Source of the DNA: a virus
Length of the DNA: 26,035 nt
Virus record (IMG/VR): IMGVR_UViG_3300007640_000201
Coordinates: 1 to 26,035 of that record
Reading direction: 5' to 3' (one strand)
The notes under the pieces were generated by a model. The model did not search any database and was not told where the DNA came from. It was given only the letters and a program-made list of their open reading frames with translations. Below are positions 5,525 to 15,380 of this stretch, piece after piece (the stretch's first letter is position 1; each line of letters starts with the position of its first letter). Made by a program: the position numbers and the translations under genes.

Positions 5525-7174
5525 CTAACTTAAAGCTACAGAAATTGCAATAGAAAAACTTTCTGTAGCAACAGGTTCTTGTGTCTGAATAAAAATATTT
5601 CCAGAAGCAACAACATCACCACCAACATATAAATTTTCTGCAATTCCTGCACCACCAGAAACAACCAAAGCGCCTGAAGTTGTATTTGTTGCTCCTGTTG
5701 TTCCTTGTAAAAATGAATTCCTTGTTACATATAAATCTTGTCCAGCTGTTATATCTAAAGTTGAAGAAATGTTTCCTGCAGAAAACGCATCACCAGTTAA
5801 AGAATCAATTGTAAATTTGTTTGTAGCAATTGCGAAATTACCATCAATTCCAGTATCACCTGTAACATCTAATGTGCCAGCAATTGCTGTATTACCTGTT
5901 GAAACATTAACAGTAAAAGTTTCTGCTGCAGCAGCACCAATTAATAAATCAGTGCCATCAAAACGAAAGTTTGCATCATCTTCTAATTCACTATTAGTTC
6001 CAGCAATAACAATTCTATTATCAGACAAATCGCTTACAATGGCAGTGCTTAAAACTACTTCTCCAACACCATCTGGTGTCAAATTAATATTGCCATCAGT
6101 ATCAGTTGATATGATTGTATTACCATTAATGTTAATATTGCCTACATCTAAAATTCCAGATATTGTAACATCATCATCTATTTCAATCGTTCCACCAACA
6201 CTATTAAGTTTTAAATTTCCAGATGTTGTGTCAATTGTGTTGTCATCAGTAATTGCAATTTGAATATTATCAGTAGTAAGACCTGTAAAATAACCATTTC
6301 CAAAAACAACATCTCCAGAAGTTCCAGAAAATACTTCACCAGTATTAGAAGCATTTGGAATAAACGTGAATTTTCCAGAACTATCATCAAATCCAAAAAA
6401 TCCTATTTTTGCAGTAGTAGTAAGTCCATCATACCATTGAAATTCAATACCACGATCTTTATTATCAGCTGAAGTAGGTGCGGTTTCTCCGCCTAATGTA
6501 AATACAGGATCTTCTACTGTTGTTACTGTGCTTCTAACTGTGGTAGTTACCCCATTAACAGTTAAATCACCATCAACAGTTAAATCTCCTCCGACTGATG
6601 TATTACCAGAAGCAACTGTAACTCTAAATGTCTCATTTCCTGCTGGACCTATGTCAAAATTGGTAGCGTCAAATCTAAAGTTTTCATCATCTTCTAGTTC
6701 GCCAGAAGCTCCAGAAATAACAATTCTATTATCTGTTAAATCTTCTACATTAGCACTAGCTAGAGTTGCTTGTGTTGTTACGAAAAGATTTCTCCATCCT
6801 TTTAATGAAGAACCTATATCAAATGTATTTGTAGAATCAGGAATTATGGAACTGATTAGTTCAGCCCCAAGATTTATCGTATCGGTATCTTGATCACCAA
6901 TGGTAATATTACCTTCTAGAGTTAAATTACCTGTAACATGAACATCTGATTGGAAAGTAATATCGCCTGTAAATTGATGAGTACCATCAATTATTTTATT
7001 AACATCATCAATTAATTCTAAAACTGTATCTTCTGTTGTTACATGAACATTAGATCCAGAAGGGATACTTCCAGTAATTCCGCTATTAAAATCTCCTAAA
7101 TCATCAGATAAATTATTAAATTCTACACGCCATTGCTCAAAAGTAAAATTTGGTGTTGCGTTACGATTAGCCAT
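5525..7174 (-). CDS. Long repeat-rich tail fibre / virion structural protein (549 aa)
   Basis: The N-terminus MANRNATPNFTFEQWRVEFN with an acidic follow-on is a start often seen in large structural proteins of marine T4-like phages and probably attaches the fibre to the baseplate. The rest is a chain of short beta repeats (VTGNLTLEGNITIG, VGGDLTVDGDLTVNG, ISGILDVGNININGN), the pattern of trimeric beta-helical shafts. A longer unit occurs twice: EDLTDNRIVISGASGELEDD near residue 145 and SDLSDNRIVIAGTNSELEDD near 390, each followed by NFRFD, an ET(F)xV strand and SGNT. Between them lies TVEDPVFTLGG followed by DRGIEFQWYDG and IGFFGFDDSSGKFTFIP. It overlaps the upstream 77-aa gene by 8 bases. 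Fibre assignment is strong; equivalence to T4 gp34 or gp36 is not claimed. Confidence 0.85.
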   Translation of the reverse strand: MANRNATPNFTFEQWRVEFNNLSDDLGDFNSGITGSIPSGSNVHVTTEDTVLELIDDVNKIIDGTHQFTGDITFQSDVHVTGNLTLEGNITIGDQDTDTINLGAELISSIIPDSTNTFDIGSSLKGWRNLFVTTQATLASANVEDLTDNRIVISGASGELEDDENFRFDATNFDIGPAGNETFRVTVASGNTSVGGDLTVDGDLTVNGVTTTVRSTVTTVEDPVFTLGGETAPTSADNKDRGIEFQWYDGLTTTAKIGFFGFDDSSGKFTFIPNASNTGEVFSGTSGDVVFGNGYFTGLTTDNIQIAITDDNTIDTTSGNLKLNSVGGTIEIDDDVTISGILDVGNININGNTIISTDTDGNINLTPDGVGEVVLSTAIVSDLSDNRIVIAGTNSELEDDANFRFDGTDLLIGAAAAETFTVNVSTGNTAIAGTLDVTGDTGIDGNFAIATNKFTIDSLTGDAFSAGNISSTLDITAGQDLYVTRNSFLQGTTGATNTTSGALVVSGGAGIAENLYVGGDVVASGNIFIQTQEPVATESFSIAISVALS

Positions 7175-7400
7175 TATTTTTATCCAATAATTTTAAAAGC
7201 ATAGATTTAATTTCGCACATTTCATTTTTTATATTATTTATTTCTACTATAGCATTTTTCATATCATCATTATCCCTTTTTCTTTGTTTTGCTCTAGATA
7301 TATAATCATGATATCCAGTAGAATCTGTATTTAATATTGCTCTTGAATTTGAATCTCTTATTAAAGAAGAAGATCCTTCTACTTTTAAATAATTACTCAT
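7167..7400 (-). CDS. Small coiled-coil protein of unknown function (77 aa)
   Basis: It begins MSNYLKVEGSSSLIRDSNSRAILNTD, then a basic stretch (YISRAKQRKRDNDD) and a C-terminal heptad-type coiled coil (MKNAIVEINNIKNEMCEIKSMLLKLLDKN). Proteins of this layout sit beside the large structural gene in marine T4-like phages; function unknown. Its ATG overlaps the TGA of the 2111-aa gene (ATGA), and its own 3' end overlaps the start of the 549-aa fibre gene, so the three are translationally linked. A coiled-coil linker or assembly factor between baseplate and fibre would fit (inference). Confidence 0.75.
   Translation of the reverse strand: MSNYLKVEGSSSLIRDSNSRAILNTDSTGYHDYISRAKQRKRDNDDMKNAIVEINNIKNEMCEIKSMLLKLLDKNNG
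7235..7242 (-). promoter_or_regulatory. Late-promoter-like motif AATAAATA
   Basis: AATAAATA on the minus strand inside the 77-aa gene, 60 bp before the start of the 549-aa fibre gene. It fits NATAAATA but is a 7 of 8 match to TATAAATA. An internal late promoter would allow separate expression of the fibre; this is inference. Confidence 0.35.
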
Positions 7401-10400
7401 AATGCTAATGCAATTGCCCTTAAATCAGTTATTCTAGGAGGATATGCAGGATTATTACCCTTCATTACAATCTTTATTTGAAATGATGTAAATTCTTGTA
7501 AACCATCTGCAGAAAATCTATATTCTGAAAAATCTTTTTTATAATTTTCATTATAAGGAGATTGTGATCTATCTTCACTAAATGGTGGAGAATTTAAAGC
7601 ATCAAATTTTACAAAAGGAATTTCAATCAATAATCTGCTATCTTCTGGACCTTTCGTTTTGTGATAAACTTCTACTGATGAAGAAGAAAATATTGATGCA
7701 GACAATCTCAAATCAATAGCTGTTGATGGGTTGCTTAACAAAATCTCCTTTGTAATATATTTAGCTGCTGCGCTTCCGCCTTGTCCTGCAGTTTCATCAA
7801 CAAATGTATCCAATGGATCGCTTAGATTTGCAGAAGGAATATTAATTCTATTACTGATAGCAAACAAATTTGTTCTTTTTGTATCAATAACAGGTGAGAG
7901 ATTTTTGTTAAATGATACCAAAGAAATTCTATACAATAAAGATTTATTACCACTCAAATAAATTTCTTCATTTACATCAGATAACACTGTACGATTAGTT
8001 GTGAAATAAAAATTATCATTTGGAACAATGGAGCTATATGATGATTCTAATACATAAGGATTTTCAATACCATCAATAGATCTAGCAGATGTTGTTCTTA
8101 TTAAATGATTTACCTTGGTGCTATCATATACCATTTCTCCAATTTGTGGCTGCAAAATTTGGAAATTAATATCTTCTGTAGCAGTAACTTGTGATGTTCC
8201 TATTGCACCTGTTGCAGTTGCAGCTGCAGCTGGATTATTTACCAAATTAAGCTTAATGGTATAAGAATCAAGTGTTACGTTATCAACATCATAATATCCA
8301 TTAGGAACTCCATTAACTTCATAATCAGAATTAATAGCAGCACCATCAATACCATTATAATCAACACCTACTTCAAATCCAGTAATATAAACTTTACTAG
8401 GCTTGGCAGAATTCATTCCATGATTTTTATGTATCACCTTTAAGATACTAGGATTCTCTCCAAAATAAGTTCCATTCCCAGCAGTATCATTTGTAAATAC
8501 TGAAATATTATTCAATTTATAAACTGGATTAGAAACATTTTGGAAATCAACATTACCGAAAGTAGATTGAGTAAAGCTGGCATTATACAAAGTAAACGTC
8601 AAATCTTCATATTGATCTTCTGTCCAAAGAGTAGAATTTTGTGATCTAAAAAATGAACCTAAAAGTGGTTGCTGAGTAATTCTATCTGTTGTTCCAATTT
8701 TATTTTGCCCTAATCTTGATACCCAAACTTCATATTCTTGACTATCTGGACGAAGAACTATAGCATATTCTTTATTTGGTTGTAGATAAACAGGACTTGG
8801 GAATGATACAGTTGTAACAGCTGTAGCATCTTCAGAAACATTAATATCTGAAGGATTAACCACTACTCTACTAAATGGGAGAATAGTTGTAGTAGGTCTT
8901 CCAGTAAGAGTAGATGTCATATAAATTTCAATAGGAATTGTTGAATCTTTTTTCCTGAAATATAAATCCACCTTTGTTACAAAACAACCACCAGATTTAT
9001 CAACAAAAAATGTTTGAGCTAAAGGATCTCTATAAACAAATCGTTCTAAAGTTGTAATTCGATTATTAGTTTGATTTATCTGAGATTGTATATTATTATT
9101 TTGTTGAGCCAATGAATTAATTTGATTCTGGAAAGCTGTACCTTGAGCTGCTACTTGTGCTCCAACATTAGCAACCATACCTTCTAAATTATTTACATCT
9201 GCTTGTACACTGGTAACAGTAGAACTTACATCAGAAAGTGCTGCACCTTGAATAGCAACAGTATTTTGCACATTTCCGACCAAAGTAGACAATGCTCCAA
9301 TATCTCCTTGAGCATCGGATAATTGTGATGCTAAATTTTCTGCATTTACAGTATTGGCTTGGATTGCTGCAGCATTTTCATTAATTGCTGCAGCATTTGC
9401 AGCAGCTGCAGCATTTAAATTATTAATATTTGCAGCATTTAAATTAATTGAATCTCTATTTCTGTTAGTAGCATCTTGTATATTTGATATGCTATTCAAA
9501 ATAGCATTAGCTGATGCATTAACACTAACATTATCAATAGTTGTTCTAGATTGAGTTTCTGTAGACGATCTTGTCGTAATTATAGGGACTCTAGTAGATT
9601 GCACTGTTTGTTCATTTGTTGTCAACAACCCTCTTGCTGTATATGTAGCTTCAGCAAATGTTGTAATTTCATCATTTGTAACAGCACTTGCCAGAGAGTT
9701 ATTTTGTGAGCTTGTTAATCTAAAAACTCTATCACCAGTTCTAAATCTAACTGTATCAGTATTAGGTATAGCAAATGTTCCCGTAATTTCGCCAGAATTA
9801 TTTGTTATTAAATCACCACCTAAAGTTCCTCCTGTAGGTGTGCAGTATGCTGAAACATCTATATTATCAAAAAAAGCATAAACTCTTGTATTTGGTTTTA
9901 ATCTTGCACCTCTAAAATTAATCGTTCTTTCACGAATAAACGTAATAAAAGAAGTATCAATAACTTTATCACCAAATGAACTACTTTGTACTGTGCTTCC
10001 TGTAAGTTCTCTAGTGCTACCAGTTCTTGTAGATGTTTCTGTTGATCTAGAAATAACAGTATTTACATCAAGTTGCCCAGAAAATGGATTTGTTGTCGAA
10101 GAACCGCTCCAAGAAGTTTGCCAATCATTCCAAACTGTTCCTAATGTATTGTTTACAGAAAAGTCTGAAAATGTATCAAATAAATTATTGTTGTTAACAA
10201 TCAAATCTGGTCTTCTATTAACATCTCTCCATTCATCAATATCTGGGTCCAAAAATATTGTTCCAACATATTGAAACACCATATATGGATTACAGTTTAC
10301 ACTTTTAGAAGCAAATAAATTTTCTGCTAATTTCTCATGTGTGTATGGAAGTGTTATTAAATCGCCAGTTTTAGCATAACCTAATCTATTTCTTCCTTCA

Positions 10401-13400
10401 TCAGTGGTTTGTGTTTCTTCTAATTCAATAAGTTGCTGAGAAAAAGATGGTCTCAATTCAGATTCTACCATATCAATTGAGCATAAATTGTCTATAGATG
10501 TTACGTCAGAAATATTATGCCCTTTAAAAGAATCCACCAAAATACCATTTTTAAATCTATCTAATCCAGAAGAATCAGGAATTTGAGTATTAATAGCACT
10601 TTGTTCTAGTAAAGAAAGCTGTGTATAATATTCTAAATTTTTAATTCTTTGCTCTAATTTTCCAATATCACGCATTGTAAATCTGCGATTATCTACTGGA
10701 GTTATTTTAATATCAGATGTTTTAAATGTATATGGAGGCAAATATAAATGATACAATGGCATCATATCAGAAACAATTTCTGGCTTCTGTGGATCTAGTG
10801 AGGCTTCGCCTCTTGCAATTTTAAATTGACCATGAATATTCATTCCTATTGTATCAACTCTAGCAATATAATATTCTAAATCACAAATAAAATCACTTCC
10901 AGGTTTTGGAACTTCTACAGCAGATGCAGTGTTATTTGTAAAATCTTTAGCATTAGATGCATCACCATCATAACCAATAACATTAGAATTATCAGAAACT
11001 CTTGGCCTAAAATCAATACAATCTCTTAAATATAATTTACCCTTTGTAACACTATTAAATACAGGAATTTCAGAATAATCAATATCACCAGTATAACTAT
11101 CAACAGAAAAATGGCTTCCTGATCCATGCGTAAAATAATCAAAATTAACTCTTAAACTACCAGTAATTGCTGTAGCACTTGGTTTTTTTATAATTCTTCC
11201 CAAATCATAAAAACTTTCTCTTTGTCCATCATCTAATATAAACCTATCTGTAACATCAATATCGGTATTTGTAGCATTAGACCCAAATCCATTTGCCATA
11301 TAAATTGAATTTATTCTAAATACATCAGCCTTTCCTAAACTAATAACATTAGAAGTAGCATTTTCTAAAGCTGTAATATTTAAATCTACATTAACTAATG
11401 CTTTAGTTTTTTCTGTTGCAGTATTTTTAGTAATAGTAGCAACAAATTTTACCTGCAACCCTCCATAATCAGAACCCAAATTTACAGTAACGCTAGTGTT
11501 AGAAGGATTATAACTTAATAATCCAGATAAATCTACTATATCACCAGAATAATCATTAGCTGTTGATATAATAGAAAGCATAAAATCAGTAGCAGAAAAA
11601 GAATCAAACTGTTCATCAGCTAGTGCAGTAAAGGTAGCAGAACCTCCTGCAGTTAAAGTTTGTGAATATGTTCTTCTTATTTTATGAGAAGTATCTACTA
11701 AATTATCATTATCATCAGTCTTTAATGTTTTTACTACATTTTGGGGAAGTTTAAATATAGGACATGCATATTCTGTTCCAGATAAAACAGCTTCATTATT
11801 TGAATTTAACACAACATCAGCAGTAAATGGAACATTTCCGCTCATGTATATTTGTTTTATATCTTTTATGGAATAATTATTAACAGCTGTTGTTTGGAAT
11901 CTATTTCCTTCATCATCTTCTACTGTTTCATCAACTTGGAATGATCCAGAAACATTAGAAAGAATAAAAGTTCCTGGATTTGTGGCTGAAGTAGTTGTAT
12001 TACTTTCAATAATTCCAGTTGCACCAGATGATATTCCAATAAGTTTTTTACCAGGATTTAATGTATAAGCTGGAGAATTTGCTAAAAAAGTAGGCGCACC
12101 AACTATTACATGCGTAAAGAATTTAATATCAAACATACCTAATTTATAAATGTCAGTATGTTGTTTAACTTCTATAGTATCTGTATTAGATGGAGTAGCA
12201 GTAACAAAAGTTAAAGTTGTTCCGCTAACAGTATAATCAGTAGTTTCAGATTGCAATGTTCCATTTATTTTTACAGTCAAATCGAAACCATCAGTTACAG
12301 AAGAACCTAAAGTATAAGTTGATCCTCCATCTCCATTTCCAGTAAATAAAGAAGTTCCGCCTATAGTTCCAGATTGATATTCATAAAATCTAGATTTTGC
12401 TCTTCCTATTTCATTATAAGAAGTTCCAGAACCAGTATTCGCAACACTTCTTGTTTCAGTAGCTTCTTTATATAATATTAATTCTCTGTACGCTTCTACA
12501 TTTGTTGCATTTCCTAAATCAGGAGTGCCATAAGAATTAGTGACAGTTAAACTATTATCAATATTCAATCTTGTATATGAATTGTTTTGTACAAGAATTT
12601 CTCTGGCTTTTGATAATGTTATAAATTTTGGATTTGTCAATTCACATCGATAACCTTTGACATAAGCTGTTCCGCCAGACATTTGTATTGATAGCAATGC
12701 TTCTGATTGTTCTTGTGTAAAAACAGTTTCATATTTTTGATTACTATCAGCAAAATAAACACCTCTATTTGTACCTGAATTTAAATGCTCTCTTATATCA
12801 ATATCAAAGTTTTTAACAACATAATTTCCCGACTCATCATAAGTTCTATCAGCAAGAGTATCCTCTAAAATATTATATTCAGATTTATTGAGTACAGTTT
12901 CTTCAACCCCATTAACCATTTCAATCAATTGTACAAAATCTGTAAGATTACTATCATCTAATTCTTTTTTAACTAATGTAACAGAAATAGAATATCTGTC
13001 TGCTCCTGGAGCATTTAAATTTGATGTTCCAGTTGCATTATCATTTAATGATGCATCATTAAATGAATTTAAAAAAGACTGTTGTACTAAAAATCCAACT
13101 TTATAAGAAGGGAAACTAAAATACTTTTCTAAAATCAAAGTTTGTTTATTATTTCTTACAAAATATCCATTTATAAAATAAACACCTTCTTCAATTTCTA
13201 CGCTAGAACCTCTACCACAAACCAAAAGAAAATCATTAAGATGCTGCGCTTCAACTTGACATGCTATCGTAGTATTATTAGAAGAAACACCAATCAAAAC
13301 TTCATCTTGTTCAAATCTGTTCACTCTTTCGTTTGAATCATCTTCAACATCGGATTGTTTTTTATATTGAACAAATATAGTAGCTGGATCAACACCTTCT

Positions 13401-13732
13401 GCTTCTACTGCATTTACAATAGTGGCTTCTATTCCAGTAACCATTCCTCTTACAACAGAACCAATTAAATCTGTAACTGTACTTGTTGTAAAACTTCTTA
13501 ACCTCACATATTCATATTCTCTATTAATTGTAATAGATCCAGGAATAACCATAGAACCATCTTTAAAAATATGCTCGCCCAAATGTGTTACTTGTTGTTG
13601 CAAGATACTTTGTATTTGAGTAAGTTCTCTAGCTTGAACTGAATAAGATGGTTTAAATAAAATTTTATAGAAATTTTTATTTACATCAAAATCATCATTA
13701 TATGGTTCTATGTTAAAATTAGTCAGTGCCAT
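7397..13732 (-). CDS. Giant gp10-like baseplate/virion structural protein with DUF4815-type N-terminus (2111 aa)
   Basis: The N-terminus (FNIEPYNDDFDVNKNFYKIL, then FKPSYSVQARELTQIQSILQ and HIFKDGSMVIPG) matches the DUF4815-type start of the very large structural protein that follows gp8 in marine T4-like phages, where it takes the place of T4 gp10 and other peripheral baseplate proteins. Near residues 460-525 it holds one fibre-type repeat (FTGNGDGGSTYTL to TIEVKQHT). Near 1390-1565 lies a long Ala/Asn-rich coiled coil (NLNAAAAANAAAINENAAAI, then Q/N-rich heptads up to ITTLERFVYRDP). After it come beta domains (DPLAQTFFVDKSGGCFVTKV, LSPVIDTKRTNLF) and the C-terminal FQIKIVMKGNNPAYPPRITD ending LRAIALAL, typical of these proteins. 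T4 gp10 is about 600 aa, so this one is far longer. It likely forms a trimeric rod linking wedge and fibres (inference). Confidence 0.85.
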   Translation of the reverse strand: MALTNFNIEPYNDDFDVNKNFYKILFKPSYSVQARELTQIQSILQQQVTHLGEHIFKDGSMVIPGSITINREYEYVRLRSFTTSTVTDLIGSVVRGMVTGIEATIVNAVEAEGVDPATIFVQYKKQSDVEDDSNERVNRFEQDEVLIGVSSNNTTIACQVEAQHLNDFLLVCGRGSSVEIEEGVYFINGYFVRNNKQTLILEKYFSFPSYKVGFLVQQSFLNSFNDASLNDNATGTSNLNAPGADRYSISVTLVKKELDDSNLTDFVQLIEMVNGVEETVLNKSEYNILEDTLADRTYDESGNYVVKNFDIDIREHLNSGTNRGVYFADSNQKYETVFTQEQSEALLSIQMSGGTAYVKGYRCELTNPKFITLSKAREILVQNNSYTRLNIDNSLTVTNSYGTPDLGNATNVEAYRELILYKEATETRSVANTGSGTSYNEIGRAKSRFYEYQSGTIGGTSLFTGNGDGGSTYTLGSSVTDGFDLTVKINGTLQSETTDYTVSGTTLTFVTATPSNTDTIEVKQHTDIYKLGMFDIKFFTHVIVGAPTFLANSPAYTLNPGKKLIGISSGATGIIESNTTTSATNPGTFILSNVSGSFQVDETVEDDEGNRFQTTAVNNYSIKDIKQIYMSGNVPFTADVVLNSNNEAVLSGTEYACPIFKLPQNVVKTLKTDDNDNLVDTSHKIRRTYSQTLTAGGSATFTALADEQFDSFSATDFMLSIISTANDYSGDIVDLSGLLSYNPSNTSVTVNLGSDYGGLQVKFVATITKNTATEKTKALVNVDLNITALENATSNVISLGKADVFRINSIYMANGFGSNATNTDIDVTDRFILDDGQRESFYDLGRIIKKPSATAITGSLRVNFDYFTHGSGSHFSVDSYTGDIDYSEIPVFNSVTKGKLYLRDCIDFRPRVSDNSNVIGYDGDASNAKDFTNNTASAVEVPKPGSDFICDLEYYIARVDTIGMNIHGQFKIARGEASLDPQKPEIVSDMMPLYHLYLPPYTFKTSDIKITPVDNRRFTMRDIGKLEQRIKNLEYYTQLSLLEQSAINTQIPDSSGLDRFKNGILVDSFKGHNISDVTSIDNLCSIDMVESELRPSFSQQLIELEETQTTDEGRNRLGYAKTGDLITLPYTHEKLAENLFASKSVNCNPYMVFQYVGTIFLDPDIDEWRDVNRRPDLIVNNNNLFDTFSDFSVNNTLGTVWNDWQTSWSGSSTTNPFSGQLDVNTVISRSTETSTRTGSTRELTGSTVQSSSFGDKVIDTSFITFIRERTINFRGARLKPNTRVYAFFDNIDVSAYCTPTGGTLGGDLITNNSGEITGTFAIPNTDTVRFRTGDRVFRLTSSQNNSLASAVTNDEITTFAEATYTARGLLTTNEQTVQSTRVPIITTRSSTETQSRTTIDNVSVNASANAILNSISNIQDATNRNRDSINLNAANINNLNAAAAANAAAINENAAAIQANTVNAENLASQLSDAQGDIGALSTLVGNVQNTVAIQGAALSDVSSTVTSVQADVNNLEGMVANVGAQVAAQGTAFQNQINSLAQQNNNIQSQINQTNNRITTLERFVYRDPLAQTFFVDKSGGCFVTKVDLYFRKKDSTIPIEIYMTSTLTGRPTTTILPFSRVVVNPSDINVSEDATAVTTVSFPSPVYLQPNKEYAIVLRPDSQEYEVWVSRLGQNKIGTTDRITQQPLLGSFFRSQNSTLWTEDQYEDLTFTLYNASFTQSTFGNVDFQNVSNPVYKLNNISVFTNDTAGNGTYFGENPSILKVIHKNHGMNSAKPSKVYITGFEVGVDYNGIDGAAINSDYEVNGVPNGYYDVDNVTLDSYTIKLNLVNNPAAAATATGAIGTSQVTATEDINFQILQPQIGEMVYDSTKVNHLIRTTSARSIDGIENPYVLESSYSSIVPNDNFYFTTNRTVLSDVNEEIYLSGNKSLLYRISLVSFNKNLSPVIDTKRTNLFAISNRINIPSANLSDPLDTFVDETAGQGGSAAAKYITKEILLSNPSTAIDLRLSASIFSSSSVEVYHKTKGPEDSRLLIEIPFVKFDALNSPPFSEDRSQSPYNENYKKDFSEYRFSADGLQEFTSFQIKIVMKGNNPAYPPRITDLRAIALAL

Positions 13733-13756
13733 TATTGATTTTCCGTTAGTTTATAA

Positions 13757-13764
13757 TATTTATT
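13757..13764 (-). promoter_or_regulatory. Late-promoter-like motif AATAAATA
   Basis: AATAAATA on the minus strand overlaps the gp8 stop codon and lies 24 bp before the ATG of the 2111-aa gene, the same spacing as the exact TATAAATA sites before the gp5-like and 115-aa genes. A 7 of 8 match to the T4 consensus. Confidence 0.5.
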
Positions 13765-15320
13765 TAAAATTCAATAGTGATTTTAATATCTTCAGATTGA
13801 TCTGCTGCTCTGGAAATTGGTCTACGATTTTCCAAATATATTATGTCCCCAGAATCTGGTTCCAATTCAGGATATGCATATCCATTAGAGAATACAATAG
13901 TATTCCCTCCACTTAATGAAATAGAAACCTCTAAAGTAGTGTCAATGGTTCCTGTTGCCCCTGAATCTCCTGATACTATATTGTCTCCAGAAAATGCAAC
14001 ATAATTATAATTACTTGTTATACCATAATCATAATGTCTTTCTTGAACAAAATATAATATTTTATTTGTTCTGTCCCATTCAACAACTCTTCCTACTGCA
14101 CCTGTTGTGGCTTGAGTAATTTTTTCATCCACAGCAAAATCTTGTGTACTAATAGCATCAAAATGAATTGCATATGTTTGTCTTCTAGTGGATTCAGTTG
14201 ATATCGTGCTATCATTGTAATTTAAAGGATTAACAACAATTCCTAATTGTCTAAAATCATTTTCTACCGTAATATCATCTCCTTCAAATTGATTTAATTT
14301 AATATTCATTAAAACATAATGAGCTCCCAATTCAGAAACTACATCATATCCATGTCCACCATTTGGAGAAATAATTGGTTTAACTATAGCTTCTAATGAA
14401 GGTGTTCCTGCTGAAATAGATACTTGATTAGAAAGGTTAGTATCATCATAAACATCATTTAAATTAATATATCCGTATGTATATCCAGAATTAATTACTG
14501 TAATAGATTCGTCAATAACTCCGGAATTTAAAGAAGAACTAGGACCAAATGGTTGAATAACACCATTTGCTGATACAACAATTCTAGCAACAGCACCAAC
14601 TCCATCACCCTGTATTCTTGTATAATAAATTCCTTCTGTATAACCACTTCCACCATTTACAACATCAATAACATTTATTTTTCCAGAATCAGAAGGATTA
14701 TTTCTATCGACAGGAACAGGAATAAAATTAGTTGTTAAAAATTTATCTATTTCAGATGCTGTCATTGTATACAAATATTTTATTAAATAATTTCCAGAAA
14801 AAAATGGTTCAACATCTTCATCTGACGGTTCTGTTGTTTCTGTATGGGGATTTCCATTATCATTATATAAAACTTTATAAACTCTATAGGCAGAAGTCAT
14901 AAAATAAAAATCTGATTCCCACAAATTATCATAACCATTTGTAGACAAATTTCCGGTAGGATCTAATGATGATGGACCTCTCAAATCATTTCTATACATA
15001 TCATAAGTAGCACCAGTTGTCCAATTTTTTCTATGCACCACATGAGTTATATCAGTAGATGAAATTCTTTTGGCAGCAATCATAGAATCCCAAGCATAAT
15101 TCTCAGATGTAACATCATCTTGTGCCAATGGAGGTAAATTATCATTAACTGAATTGGTTATTCCGTAATTGTCACCATCGATATATGATGTTGTTTTCCC
15201 GATGAAAAAATAATAAAACGAATTTAATGAATTACCCTCATCTGATCCTGTCTCATTAAAACTCTCATAAAATTGTTTAGCATTATGGAGTCTAAATTTT
15301 TCTGTAATAATGGCGGACAT
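13764..15320 (-). CDS. gp8: Baseplate wedge subunit gp8
   Basis: The first ~190 residues have the pattern of T4-like gp8: KFRLHNAKQFYESFNE, NSFYYFFIGKTTSY, WDSMIAAKRISSTDITHVVH, RKNWTTGATYDMYRND and a later LIKYLYTMTASEIDKFLTTNFIPVPV. The later part has extra beta-rich repeats (NGGSGYTEGIYYTRIQGDG and an AVGRVVEWDRTNKILYF element) not expected in T4 gp8 (about 334 aa); at 518 aa it is of the enlarged type found in marine relatives. In T4, gp8 joins gp7 and gp10 in the wedge arm. Here it lies between the gp7-like gene and the giant gp10-like gene, the T4 gene order. AAAGG precedes the ATG, and an AATAAATA motif lies 31 bp upstream. Confidence 0.75.
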   Translation of the reverse strand: MSAIITEKFRLHNAKQFYESFNETGSDEGNSLNSFYYFFIGKTTSYIDGDNYGITNSVNDNLPPLAQDDVTSENYAWDSMIAAKRISSTDITHVVHRKNWTTGATYDMYRNDLRGPSSLDPTGNLSTNGYDNLWESDFYFMTSAYRVYKVLYNDNGNPHTETTEPSDEDVEPFFSGNYLIKYLYTMTASEIDKFLTTNFIPVPVDRNNPSDSGKINVIDVVNGGSGYTEGIYYTRIQGDGVGAVARIVVSANGVIQPFGPSSSLNSGVIDESITVINSGYTYGYINLNDVYDDTNLSNQVSISAGTPSLEAIVKPIISPNGGHGYDVVSELGAHYVLMNIKLNQFEGDDITVENDFRQLGIVVNPLNYNDSTISTESTRRQTYAIHFDAISTQDFAVDEKITQATTGAVGRVVEWDRTNKILYFVQERHYDYGITSNYNYVAFSGDNIVSGDSGATGTIDTTLEVSISLSGGNTIVFSNGYAYPELEPDSGDIIYLENRRPISRAADQSEDIKITIEF

Positions 15321-15351
15321 AAGTATTACCTTTACTTGTCATTTTTAAAAT

Positions 15352-15359
15352 TATTTATT
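15352..15359 (-). promoter_or_regulatory. Late-promoter-like motif AATAAATA
   Basis: AATAAATA on the minus strand in the 60-bp gap between the gp7-like and gp8 genes, 31 bp before the gp8 ATG. It fits NATAAATA and lies in one of the longest gaps of the late block, which supports a real promoter. Confidence 0.5.
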
Positions 15360-15380
15360 TGATTTCTAAACAATCTCTTT

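Noticed and set aside
9354-9554. Plus-strand Ala/Leu-rich open frame that looks like a membrane protein
   Set aside because: It is antisense to the Ala/Asn-rich coiled coil of the 2111-aa protein; the composition follows from the GCA/TGC repeats there.
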